In this document: piece after piece, positions 1 to 7,248 of the stretch | Layout of the letters: each line of letters begins with the position of its first letter | Numbering within the stretch: position 1 is the stretch's first letter | Assembly (NCBI RefSeq): GCF_022524485.1 | Contig: NZ_JAKXMK010000014.1 | Location: forward strand, 1-49,397 | From: Pseudonocardia alaniniphila | GTDB taxonomy: Bacteria > Actinomycetota > Actinomycetes > Mycobacteriales > Pseudonocardiaceae | Direction: 5' to 3' | DNA length: 49,397 nucleotides | Position numbers and translations under genes: made by a program | The notes under the pieces: generated by a model | The model's input: only the letters and a program-made list of their open reading frames with translations | The model's database searches: none | Told to the model about the DNA's origin: nothing

Positions 1-88
1 CCCCCCCCCGCCCCCCGGGGGGGGGGGGCCCCCCCCCCCCCCCGCCCCCCCCCGCCCCCCCCCCGCCCCCCCCCGCCCCCCCCCCCGC
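1..88. other. C/G homopolymer tract, probable contig-end artefact
   Basis: Almost every base is C in runs of 7 to 16 broken by single G residues, with one 12-base run of G near position 17. Nothing coding or regulatory can be read in it. Such tracts at the first bases of a sequence usually come from sequencing or assembly error at a contig end; genuine genomic poly-C of this length is rare. Confidence 0.7.
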
Positions 89-129
89 CGCTCGTTGTGA
101 GGCGGGAGCGCTCGGGTGGGCCTGACATT

Positions 130-150
130 CGTCACGGGGAGGTCGTGACG
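130..150. promoter_or_regulatory. Inverted repeat upstream of the ABC exporter
   Basis: CGTCACG at 130-136 and CGTGACG at 144-150 form a perfect 7-bp inverted repeat around a 7-base spacer, 45 bases before the exporter ATG. It could be an operator for the NarL-type regulator encoded downstream or another repressor; this is inference from position and symmetry only. Confidence 0.35.
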
Positions 151-194
151 GGCGATCCGGGGGCGGCTGCGGGTGCGGCGGCAGTGTCGTCCGC

Positions 195-1118
195 ATGACG
201 AGATCCACTCTTCCTCCCGCCGTCGCCACCGGTGCGGTTGTGTCGGTCCGGGGCCTGCGTCGCAGCTACGGCGGGGTGCGCGCGGTCGACGGCGTCGACC
301 TCGCGATCGCCCCTGGCGAGGTGGTCGCCCTGCTCGGGCCCAACGGCGCCGGCAAGTCGACGACCATCGACATCCTGCTCGGGCTCTCCCGCCCTGACTC
401 CGGCGATGTCCGGCTGTTCGGGCGGACACCGCGGCGGGCCGTGGTGGACGGGCTGGTCGGGGCGATGCTGCAGTCCGGCGGCATCCCGGACGACATCACG
501 GTGGCGGAGGTCGTCCGGCTGACGGGCGCGTTGTTCCCGAAGCCACTGACCGTTCTGGAGGCGCTGCTCCGGGCAGGTGTCGCCGACGTGGCCGGCAGGC
601 GCTACGGGCGGCTCTCGGGCGGGCAGAAGCAGCGTGTGCGGTTCGCTGCCGCGCTCGTCAGCGACCCGGACCTGCTCGTTCTGGACGAGCCGACCGTCGC
701 CATGGACGTGCATGCCAGGCGCGAGTTCTGGGCGGCGATGCGCGGCTACACGCGCACCGGCCGCACGGTGCTGTTCGCCACGCACTACCTGGCGGAGGCC
801 GAGGAGTACGCGGACCGGGTCGTGCTGTTGCGGGCGGGCCGGGTGGTGGCTGACGGGAGCGTCGCGCAGGTGCGCGCGCTCGCCTCCGGCCGGGTCGTCG
901 CGGCGACCGCGCCGGGCGCGGACCCGTCCACGCTGGGGCAGCTCCCCGGGGTGACGCGGGTGCACGTCGACGGGCCGCGTGTGCGGCTCGAGTGTTCCGA
1001 CTCCGACGCCGCGTTGCGTGCACTGGTGGTCGGATATCCGCAGGCCCACGACATCGAGGTCTCGGCACAGGGCCTCGAGGACGCCTTCGTCGCGCTGACC
1101 GCATCGGAGGGTGAGTGA
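195..1118 (+). CDS. ABC transporter ATP-binding protein (export type)
   Basis: This 307-residue protein is the ATPase of a drug or lipid exporter of the DrrA/CcmA type; it would power the permease encoded next. Walker A is GPNGAGKST at residues 48-56, the signature is LSGGQKQR near residue 142, and Walker B LLVLDEPT follows near residue 164, with the switch histidine in ATHYLAEAE. About 90 residues follow the nucleotide-binding domain, as in the DrrA group. The ATG at 195 gives a typical N-terminus, though no clear ribosome site precedes it. It overlaps the permease by a few bases, and a histidine kinase and response regulator follow in the same direction, so the exporter is probably controlled by, or signals to, that two-component pair. 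The substrate cannot be told. Confidence 0.92.
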   Translation: MTRSTLPPAVATGAVVSVRGLRRSYGGVRAVDGVDLAIAPGEVVALLGPNGAGKSTTIDILLGLSRPDSGDVRLFGRTPRRAVVDGLVGAMLQSGGIPDDITVAEVVRLTGALFPKPLTVLEALLRAGVADVAGRRYGRLSGGQKQRVRFAAALVSDPDLLVLDEPTVAMDVHARREFWAAMRGYTRTGRTVLFATHYLAEAEEYADRVVLLRAGRVVADGSVAQVRALASGRVVAATAPGADPSTLGQLPGVTRVHVDGPRVRLECSDSDAALRALVVGYPQAHDIEVSAQGLEDAFVALTASEGE

Positions 1119-1846
1119 TCATGGGCGCGCTGCTGCTCGCCGAGGTGCGCCGGATCTACCGGTCGCCGCGGTTCCTGATCTTCACGGTGGGCTTTCCCGT
1201 CGTCTACTTCGTGGTCTTCACCGGGATCTTCGCGACCGGGCCGGACGCTGCGGCCGCCACGGTGGTGCTGATGGTCAACATGGCCGCGTTCGGGGCGATC
1301 TCGGCGTCGCTCAGCACCGGCGGCCGGGTGGCGGTGGAGCGCAGCATCGGCTGGAACCGTCAGCTGCGGCTGACCCCACTCCCCGGGTGGGGATACGTCG
1401 CCACCAAGGCGGCCGTCTCGATGCTGGTGGCGCTCCCCGCTCTCGTGCTCGTGTTCGCGGTGGCCGGCGTGCTGAAGGGCGTGGACCTCGATGCGGTGAC
1501 CTGGGCACGGGTCTTCCTCGCCGCGTGGCTCGGGGTGCTGCCGTTCGCCGCGATCGGGTTGCTGCTCGGTCTCGTCGCGTCGCCCGACTCGGCGCAGGGC
1601 ATGTCGATGGTGACGATGCTGGTGTTCAGCCTGCTGGGCGGGGTGCTGATCCCGGCACAGGTGCTGCCGTCCGCGATGGTCTCGGTGGCCCACCTGCTGC
1701 CCAGCTACTGGCTCGCGACCATCGCACGCGGGCAGGCGAGCGGTGACGGCGTGCCGATCGAGGGCGTGGCCGTCCTGCTGGCGTGGCTGCTCGTCGTGGG
1801 GGCGGGCGTTGCGGTGCTGTATCGGCGCGATGCGCTCCGCGTCTGA
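1115..1846 (+). CDS. ABC-2 type permease
   Basis: The product of about 243 residues is the membrane half of the exporter. It has the ABC-2 layout: a short cytoplasmic start with the motif RRIYRSPRFLIF, then about six hydrophobic segments, ending in a short basic tail. Translation can begin at GTG 1115, overlapping the stop of the ATPase gene, or at ATG 1121 two codons later; both keep the same protein apart from two residues. The tight coupling to the ATPase argues for a stoichiometric complex in the cell membrane. DUF-level relatives are found next to NarL-type two-component genes involved in envelope stress or antibiotic resistance, which fits the downstream pair. Confidence 0.88.
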   Translation: MIMGALLLAEVRRIYRSPRFLIFTVGFPVVYFVVFTGIFATGPDAAAATVVLMVNMAAFGAISASLSTGGRVAVERSIGWNRQLRLTPLPGWGYVATKAAVSMLVALPALVLVFAVAGVLKGVDLDAVTWARVFLAAWLGVLPFAAIGLLLGLVASPDSAQGMSMVTMLVFSLLGGVLIPAQVLPSAMVSVAHLLPSYWLATIARGQASGDGVPIEGVAVLLAWLLVVGAGVAVLYRRDALRV

Positions 1847-1871
1847 TCTGCGGGGCATGGGCGGAGTTACG

Positions 1872-3035
1872 GTGATCGGCATGCCACCGTCACCCGGGGA
1901 CGCGGGCGAGGTCCGCGATCCCACCCGGATGCATCCCCGGCGGTGGTACGTGATGTCGGGCGGGTGGTCGCTGCTCCTCACTCCGTGGATCTACATCGGC
2001 GCGACGTCCAGCCAGCCGATCGTCGTCCGGGTGCTGCTGGTGCTTGCGGTGCTGGCCTACATCGCATGCTTCGTCTTCGGTCTGTACGAGGCGATGCAGC
2101 GCAACCAGTGGCTGTTCTCGGCGTCGCTCCTCGTGGTGATGTGCGTGCTGTGGCTGGTGACGGCGGCAGGCTTCGGCGCGCAGGACGGGGCGGTCTACAC
2201 GGTCAGCTACCTGCTCGTCATGGTCATCGCGCTGGTTCCCGCCCCGTGGACCACCGTGGCGGCCGTCGTCGCCTTCTGCGGGGCGGTGGGGTTCGACTGG
2301 CTCGTCGGGGACGGCCTGACGGGACCGGACGTCTTCGGGATGGCAGCGATCAGCATCGCGATGCGCGGGCAGTTCTGGCTGGTCAAGGCCAACTCGCAGC
2401 TGCGGGAAGCCCGTGAGGAGCTGGCCCGGCTGGCGGTCGCCGCCGAGCGCGAGCGGATGGCGCGCGATCTGCACGACGTGCTCGGGCACAGCCTCACGAC
2501 CATCACGGTCAAGGCCGGGCTCGCCCGGCGGCTGCTCGAGCGCGGCGATACGGGGCGTGCGGCCGAGGAGGTGACCGACGTCGAGCAGCTCGGCAGGCAG
2601 GCGCTTGCCGAGGTGCGCTCGACCGTCGCGGCGAACCGCGTGGCCTCACTGGGACGCGAGCTCGCGGGAGCCCGGGAGGCTCTGCGTGCGGCGGGCATCG
2701 AGGCGGACCTGCCGGCCGCCGTGGACAACGTGCCGCCGGACCGGCAGCAGGCGTTCGCGCACGTGGTGCGGGAAGGGGTCACCAACACGATCCGGCACAG
2801 CGGGGCGGGGAACTGCACGGTGCGCCTCACCCCGACCTCGGTGGAGGTGGTCGACGACGGTGTCGGCAGCCAGGACGGAACGCCGGCAGGTCACGGGCTC
2901 AGCGGCCTCACCGAGCGGCTCGCGGCGATCGGGGGCCGGGTCGACGCCGGTCCGACGCCCAGCGGCGGCTACCGCCTGCGCGCCGAGGTCCTGCCGCGCT
3001 CCGGCCCCGTCCGGCGGCCGGAGCCTGCCGGATGA
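1872..3035 (+). CDS. NarL-group sensor histidine kinase
   Basis: A membrane kinase of about 387 residues. Residues 25-170 hold five or six hydrophobic segments with short loops and no large extracellular domain, so it probably senses events in the membrane. A HisKA_3 dimerisation helix follows, with the phospho-acceptor histidine at about residue 201 in ARDLHDVLGHSL, and then a HATPase domain with VVREGVTNTIRHS (N box) and VVDDGVG (G1 box). GTG 1872 is preferred as start because GGAG stands five bases upstream; ATG 1857 and ATG 1881 are in frame and possible. Its last codons overlap the regulator gene by ATGA, so kinase and regulator are made together. The lack of a periplasmic domain is as in LiaS/DesK types. 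Confidence 0.9.
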   Translation: MIGMPPSPGDAGEVRDPTRMHPRRWYVMSGGWSLLLTPWIYIGATSSQPIVVRVLLVLAVLAYIACFVFGLYEAMQRNQWLFSASLLVVMCVLWLVTAAGFGAQDGAVYTVSYLLVMVIALVPAPWTTVAAVVAFCGAVGFDWLVGDGLTGPDVFGMAAISIAMRGQFWLVKANSQLREAREELARLAVAAERERMARDLHDVLGHSLTTITVKAGLARRLLERGDTGRAAEEVTDVEQLGRQALAEVRSTVAANRVASLGRELAGAREALRAAGIEADLPAAVDNVPPDRQQAFAHVVREGVTNTIRHSGAGNCTVRLTPTSVEVVDDGVGSQDGTPAGHGLSGLTERLAAIGGRVDAGPTPSGGYRLRAEVLPRSGPVRRPEPAG

Positions 3036-3637
3036 TCACCGTGCTGCTCGCCGACGATCAGGCGCTGATCCGTGGCGCGTTGGCGGCGATGCTCGGCCTG
3101 GAGCCCGACATCGAGGTGGTGGCCCAGGTCGGGTCGGGCGCCGAGGTGGTTCCCGCCGCGCTGCGGACCCTGCCGGACGTCGCGCTGCTCGACGTCCAGA
3201 TGCCAGGTGGGGACGGCCTCGATGCCGCCGGTGCGTTGCGCGCCGTGCTTCCGACCTGCCGTGTCGTCGTGCTCACGACGTTCGGCAGGCCGGGCTACCT
3301 GGCCCGTGCCATGCGCGCCGGTGCGGCGGGGTTCGTGGTGAAGGACGCTCCGCCCGAACAGCTCGTCGACGCCGTGCGCCGGGTGCATGCGGGCCTGCGG
3401 GTGGTGGATCCGGTGCTCGCGGCCGAGTCGCTGTCCACCGGGACGAGCCCCCTGACCGACCGTGAGCGGGACGTGCTGGTCGCCGCGGCCGACGGTGCCA
3501 CGGTGGCGGACGTGGCGGCGCGGCTGCACCTGTCGGAGGGCACGGTGCGCAACCACCTGTCCGCGGCGATCGGCAAGACATCGGCCCGCACCCGTGCCGA
3601 GGCCGTGCGCCTGGCGGACGAGCGCGGCTGGTTGTAG
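3032..3637 (+). CDS. NarL/LuxR-family response regulator
   Basis: A 201-residue two-domain regulator. The receiver domain spans residues 1-120 with the acidic pair DD at 8-9, the phosphorylation aspartate at residue 54 in ALLDVQMPGGDG, a threonine in VVLTTFG and the lysine in FVVKDAPPEQ. A LuxR-type helix-turn-helix occupies about residues 140-200 (LTDRERDVLVAAADGATVADVAARL and following). It overlaps the kinase stop as ATGA. The cognate kinase lies directly upstream, and the ABC exporter genes are the most likely targets. The gene ends one base before the convergent TetR gene, so no terminator fits between them. Confidence 0.93.
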   Translation: MITVLLADDQALIRGALAAMLGLEPDIEVVAQVGSGAEVVPAALRTLPDVALLDVQMPGGDGLDAAGALRAVLPTCRVVVLTTFGRPGYLARAMRAGAAGFVVKDAPPEQLVDAVRRVHAGLRVVDPVLAAESLSTGTSPLTDRERDVLVAAADGATVADVAARLHLSEGTVRNHLSAAIGKTSARTRAEAVRLADERGWL

Positions 3638-3638
3638 G

Positions 3639-4265
3639 TCAGCCCGTCAGCTCGCCGCGGATCCCGGCGAGGACGAGGGAGAGCCCGTAGTCGAAGTGTG
3701 CGTTCGGATGCGGGGCCGCGAGGTCGTCACGGGCGGCGAGCAGGTGCGGATGCTCGGTCGGATCGAGTGCGGCGTCCAGTCGGTTGCGGGCGTCCTTCCC
3801 GCTGTCGGGGAGAGCGGCGGCGAGCTGCTCCTCGGTGACGTGGGCGACGACGTAGTACGTGAGGGTGTCGGTGGCCCAGGTCGCTGAACGGTGGTCGAGC
3901 CCCGCTCCCACCAGCAGCCCCACCATGGTCTCGCCGTAGGCGAGGGCGTTGGGCAGGGGGAAGAAGCTGCCGGAGAACAGGCGGGCGCCGTCGCGGCGTG
4001 ACAGCAGCGCCCGGCGTAACCGGCGCGCCACGTCGGCGGCGAGCTCGTCCCACGGCTGTCCTGCGGGGAGGTCGGCGGGGAGCCCCGTGAGGAGCGCGTC
4101 GGCCATCGCCTCCAGCAGAGCCTGCTTGCTGCGGAAATGCCAGTAGGTAGCCCCATTCCGGACGTCCAGCGCGTCGGCGAGCCTGCGCATGGTCAGATGC
4201 TCCAGGCCGACCTCGTCCAAGAGGTCAAGGGCGACGGCGACCACGTGGTCGCGGGTGAGTCGCAC
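3639..4265 (-). CDS. TetR-family repressor with TetR_C-type ligand domain
   Basis: A repressor of about 208 residues. The N-terminal helix-turn-helix reads VALDLLDEVGLEHLTMRRLADALDVRNGATYWHFRSKQALLEAM, close to the class that contains TetR itself, and the rest matches the TetR_C ligand-binding fold. GTG 4265 is taken as start because GGGAGG lies five bases upstream; an upstream in-frame ATG at 4334 would sit inside the operator palindromes and has no ribosome site. The gene is divergent from the quinone oxidoreductase-like gene, and two overlapping palindromes lie between them, so it probably represses both itself and its neighbour. Confidence 0.9.
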   Translation of the reverse strand: MRLTRDHVVAVALDLLDEVGLEHLTMRRLADALDVRNGATYWHFRSKQALLEAMADALLTGLPADLPAGQPWDELAADVARRLRRALLSRRDGARLFSGSFFPLPNALAYGETMVGLLVGAGLDHRSATWATDTLTYYVVAHVTEEQLAAALPDSGKDARNRLDAALDPTEHPHLLAARDDLAAPHPNAHFDYGLSLVLAGIRGELTG

Positions 4266-4312
4266 GTGGGCCTCCCGAAATCTGATTGCCGGAGCGGTGA
4301 GTATGACGCATT

Positions 4313-4335
4313 CTTCAACGGCGTTGAAGTTCAAC
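4313..4335. promoter_or_regulatory. Overlapping palindromic TetR operators
   Basis: CTTCAACGGCGTTGAAG (4313-4329) is a perfect palindrome around GGC, and GTTGAAGTTCAAC (4323-4335) is a second perfect palindrome sharing its right arm; a further TTCAA half-site stands at 4340-4344. The site lies about 50 bases upstream of the repressor start and about 110 bases upstream of the oxidoreductase start. TetR proteins bind such sites, so autoregulation and control of the neighbour are likely. Confidence 0.7.
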
Positions 4336-4353
4336 GTCGTTCAAGGAGGACAG

Positions 4354-4377
4354 GTGCTCATCCGCAACACGCCGTGA
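4354..4377 (+). CDS. Seven-codon leader ORF
   Basis: GTG CTC ATC CGC AAC ACG CCG TGA encodes seven residues and is preceded by AAGGAGG, the best ribosome site of the intergenic region, ending a few bases before the GTG. It ends eight bases before a strong GC hairpin and 66 bases before the oxidoreductase start. It may be a leader peptide that couples translation to transcription of the gene behind it, or chance. Nothing in its short sequence (no run of one amino acid) points to classical amino-acid attenuation. Confidence 0.35.
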   Translation: MLIRNTP

Positions 4378-4385
4378 GGTCTGCC

Positions 4386-4412
4386 GGGCCGCGCCCTCCC
4401 CGGGCGCGGCCC
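4386..4412 (+). terminator. GC hairpin, attenuator or terminator candidate
   Basis: GGGCCGCGCCC (4386-4396) and GGGCGCGGCCC (4402-4412) pair perfectly over 11 bp around a TCCCC loop. No run of T follows on either strand, which is common for actinobacterial terminators. It lies between a seven-codon leader ORF and the oxidoreductase start, so it could lower read-through into that gene. Confidence 0.5.
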
Positions 4413-4442
4413 ATTCCGTTCCGACGATCACGAGGAGGCCAC

Positions 4443-5411
4443 ATGCGTACGGTCCGGTTCCACACCTACGGCGGTCCGGAGGTGCTCTCCGTCGAGGAGA
4501 CGCCGGTTCCACGGCCCGCGGAGGGAGAGCTCCTGGTCGAGGTCGCGGCGGTCGGCGTCAACCTCCCGGTCGTACGGCTCACCCGCGGTGGCCCTGGCGG
4601 CGCCGACGTCCCGCTGCCGCACGCGCCCGGCGGTGACGTCGTCGGGAAGGTGGCGGCCGTTGGCGCCGGCGTGACCGGGTGGGAGCTGGGTCGGCGGGTG
4701 GCTGCACTCGCCCCCACCGGTGCCTACGCCGAGTACGTATCGGTACCCGCTGCCCTCGCGGCGCCGGTTCCCGGTGGGATCGACGACGAGGCAGCCGTGC
4801 AGATGGTGCGCGGTGGCCAGGTGGCGCTGGGCGTGTTGCGTGCGGCCGGTCTGCAGGGCGGGGAGGGCGTCCTGGTCACTGCGGCGGCAGGCGGCGTCGG
4901 CCATCTGTCGGTGCAGCTGGCGCGGATCCTCGGCGCGGCGCGTGTGGTCGCGGCGATCGGGCCTGCGGCCGGTGCAGCGAAGACCGACGCGCTGCGGGCG
5001 GTCGGTGCCGACCAGGTGATCAGCTATGACGAGCTGTCCGCAGGTGGGGTGGAGCCGGTCGACGTCGTCCTCGACGGCGTCGGCGGCGAGGTCCAGAGAG
5101 CGTGCCTCGAGGCCCTCGCTCCGATGGGCAGGCTCGTCGCCTTCAGCGGCGCAGGCACCACCGTCGATGTCAACGAGCTGCGCATGCACTCCAGGACGAT
5201 CATCGGGTTCGCGATGGCCCACTTCGCCGGCGGTCGGCCCGAGGTCTACGCCGAGCACCGCCGGGAGTTGTGGGACCTGCATCTTCAGGGCCGGCTCCGC
5301 CCGCTCGTCCACGACGTGCTCCCACTGGAGCGGGCCTATGAGGCCCACCGGATCGTCGAGGGTCGTGGGAACGTTGGCCGTGTGCTGCTCCGGCCCGGCG
5401 CCCGGTGCTGA
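4443..5411 (+). CDS. Zinc-independent quinone oxidoreductase (MDR family)
   Basis: A 322-residue member of the medium-chain dehydrogenase/reductase family, of the NADPH:quinone oxidoreductase group. The N-terminal GroES-like fold (residues 1-120) carries PGGDVVGKVAAVGAGV; the Rossmann fold begins about residue 145 with VTAAAGGVGHLSVQLARILGA. The zinc-binding cysteines of alcohol dehydrogenases are absent. ATG 4443 is preceded by GAGGAGG. It stands alone, divergent from a TetR repressor, a common arrangement in which the enzyme reduces or detoxifies the electrophile or quinone that the repressor senses. The actual substrate is unknown. Confidence 0.9.
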   Translation: MRTVRFHTYGGPEVLSVEETPVPRPAEGELLVEVAAVGVNLPVVRLTRGGPGGADVPLPHAPGGDVVGKVAAVGAGVTGWELGRRVAALAPTGAYAEYVSVPAALAAPVPGGIDDEAAVQMVRGGQVALGVLRAAGLQGGEGVLVTAAAGGVGHLSVQLARILGAARVVAAIGPAAGAAKTDALRAVGADQVISYDELSAGGVEPVDVVLDGVGGEVQRACLEALAPMGRLVAFSGAGTTVDVNELRMHSRTIIGFAMAHFAGGRPEVYAEHRRELWDLHLQGRLRPLVHDVLPLERAYEAHRIVEGRGNVGRVLLRPGARC

Positions 5412-5456
5412 ACAGGACCCACCCGCACGTGCAACCTGGACCGGCCGATCGATCGC

Positions 5457-5462
5457 TACTCT
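5457..5462 (+). promoter_or_regulatory. -10 box of a leaderless start
   Basis: TACTCT matches TAnnnT and ends seven bases before GTG 5470, where no ribosome-binding sequence is visible. This spacing places the transcript start at or next to the start codon, as in leaderless actinobacterial genes. Confidence 0.5.
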
Positions 5463-5469
5463 GGCGATC

Positions 5470-6519
5470 GTGAGCGACGTGACTACCGCTTCCGGGACGG
5501 GAACGACGCCACCGGGATCTTCGCCACTACGGGACCTTGGTGCCGCATTGCGCGAATGGGCCACCACCGGTGTGGGGGTCGTCCGCGTCCTGGACCGCCA
5601 CGGGTTCGGCACGGTCGAGAGCGGCCAGCTCGTGGCGGGCACCGCCGCGGGCTCCGTGGCAGGCGCCCTGTACCGCGGCGCTCTCGACGATGCGGTCGGC
5701 CCGCTCGCCGCCGCTGCCGTGGGCGGGCCGCGCACCCAGGAGGCCCACGTGTCCGAGGCCGTCGCGCTCGACGTCGGCCTCGCCTGCGCCGGTGGCGCCA
5801 CGCTGCTCGGCCATCCGTTGCCCGCGGAGCCCGCGTTCGCGCTCGGAGAGGCGCTCGAGCGCGAGATGCCCGCGGCGCTGGTCTCCACCACCGGCGGAGG
5901 CGGGGCGCTGGTGCTCAGCGGTCCGGAGCTCGGCGACGTCCACGGCGGGCTCGGCTCTCCCGAGCTCGACGCCGCTGCGGTGGACGCCGCCCGGCAGTTG
6001 ATGCGGCGCGGGGCCACGGTCACCGAGCGCGTCCAGGTCGAGGGCGACGAGCTGCTGCTGGATCTGTGGGTGCCGGTGCCCTCCGTGCTGGTGGCCGGGG
6101 CAGGAGCGATCGGTGAAGCCCTGGTCGCGCAGGCCAGGCTCCTCGGCTGGAGCGCCCGCACCGAAACCGAGCTCTCCGTCGTGCAGGCCGCGGTGGGCGC
6201 CTTCACCGATGCCGACGTCCTCGTACTGCTCGACCACGCCCCGTCGTTCGACGCCGTGCTCGTCGACGGGCTGCGTCGCGGGCGCGGGTTCATCGGCGCG
6301 CTCGGCTCCCGCCGCACCCAGACGGTCCGCAGGCAGCGGCTGCTCAAGGCCGGTCTCACCGAGGCCGATCTGGCAGCACTACGCGGTCCCGTCGGTCTCG
6401 ACCTGGGTGCCCGCACCCCCGCCGAGACCGCGGTGTCCATCGTCGCCCAGGTGATCGCCGCCCGGTCCGGACGCGCCGGCACGGCCCTCGCCGCCACGGA
6501 CGGTCGGATCGGCGGATGA
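5470..6519 (+). CDS. XdhC/CoxI-family protein
   Basis: A cytosolic protein of 349 residues. The N-terminal half matches the XdhC_CoxI domain (VGVVRVLDRHGFGTVESGQLVAGTAAGSVAG) and the C-terminal half the XdhC Rossmann domain (VPSVLVAGAGAIGEALVAQARLLGW, later FIGALGSRRTQTVRRQRL). Proteins of this family sulfurate or insert the molybdenum cofactor in xanthine or CO dehydrogenases, but no molybdoenzyme is encoded in this window, so its client must be elsewhere or its role differs. The usual GSVSGGC segment reads GSVAGAL, so the cysteine often seen there is missing. GTG 5470 has no ribosome site but a TAnnnT box seven bases upstream. Its stop overlaps the next gene as ATGA. Confidence 0.85.
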   Translation: MSDVTTASGTGTTPPGSSPLRDLGAALREWATTGVGVVRVLDRHGFGTVESGQLVAGTAAGSVAGALYRGALDDAVGPLAAAAVGGPRTQEAHVSEAVALDVGLACAGGATLLGHPLPAEPAFALGEALEREMPAALVSTTGGGGALVLSGPELGDVHGGLGSPELDAAAVDAARQLMRRGATVTERVQVEGDELLLDLWVPVPSVLVAGAGAIGEALVAQARLLGWSARTETELSVVQAAVGAFTDADVLVLLDHAPSFDAVLVDGLRRGRGFIGALGSRRTQTVRRQRLLKAGLTEADLAALRGPVGLDLGARTPAETAVSIVAQVIAARSGRAGTALAATDGRIGG

Positions 6520-7244
6520 CGGCGCCGCCGGGCCCCCGGTTCGGCCGGCAGGTCCCCTCGGAGGCACCGACCGAGCCCCTGCGTGGCACGCGGGCTCCGG
6601 CGGCTGTGCTCGAACGCCCCCGGCGTGGTCGCTGGTTGTTCCGGCTGCTGGTCGGCGGCCTGCTCGTCGCCGTGGCGGTGGTGGGTGGCACCGCGTTCCG
6701 GGTGTGGCAGGTGGCGCGGGTCGACGACCGCCGCCCGGTCGACGCCGTGGTCGTGCTCGGTGCCGCGCAGTACGACGGTGACCCCAGCTCCATCTTCGCC
6801 GCCCGGCTGCGCCACGCCGAGGAGCTCTACGAGGACGGGCTGGCCCCGCGCATCGTCACCACCGGCGGCGGGCGTCCCGGCGACGTCTACACCGAGGCCG
6901 AGGCCGGCCGGCGCTACCTGATCGACCGTGGCGTGCCCGCCCAGGCCGTCATCGCGGTGGGGGAGGGCTCGGACACGCTGCTCAGCCTGCAGGCCGTGGC
7001 GGCCAGGGCGAAGCAGGACGGCTGGCAGAGCGCGGAGATCGTCAGCGACCCGTGGCACTCCCTGCGCGCCCGCACGATGGCCCGTGACAGCGGGCTGATC
7101 GCGTGGACGTCGCCCACCCGCACCGGGCCCGTGGTGCAGACCCGTGAGACGCAGTTCCGATACATCGTCCGCGAGACCGGGGCGTTGCTGTACTACCGGC
7201 TCACCCACGCCTCGGTGGACACCCAGACCAGCGGGCTCGGCTGA
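6516..7244 (+). CDS. DUF218/YdcF-family membrane protein
   Basis: A 242-residue protein with a proline-rich cytoplasmic start of about 45 residues, one membrane segment (about residues 48-66, LLVGGLLVAVAVVGGTAF) and an extracellular DUF218 domain like E. coli YdcF, SanA and ElyC. The domain begins with VDAVVVLGAAQYDGDPSSIFAARLRHAEELY and includes IVTTGGGRPGD and SDPWHSLRARTMA. SanA and ElyC affect the envelope barrier and peptidoglycan precursor use; the enzymatic activity of the family is not settled. It overlaps xdhC by ATGA and is followed four bases later by dgt, so the three genes form one transcript, though I see no obvious common pathway. Confidence 0.85.
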   Translation: MTAPPGPRFGRQVPSEAPTEPLRGTRAPAAVLERPRRGRWLFRLLVGGLLVAVAVVGGTAFRVWQVARVDDRRPVDAVVVLGAAQYDGDPSSIFAARLRHAEELYEDGLAPRIVTTGGGRPGDVYTEAEAGRRYLIDRGVPAQAVIAVGEGSDTLLSLQAVAARAKQDGWQSAEIVSDPWHSLRARTMARDSGLIAWTSPTRTGPVVQTRETQFRYIVRETGALLYYRLTHASVDTQTSGLG

Positions 7245-7248
7245 CAGC

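Noticed and set aside
4315..7208. Very long minus-strand open frames opposite the oxidoreductase, xdhC-family and DUF218 genes
   Set aside because: They are antisense shadows caused by high GC third positions; the plus-strand frames have clear domains.
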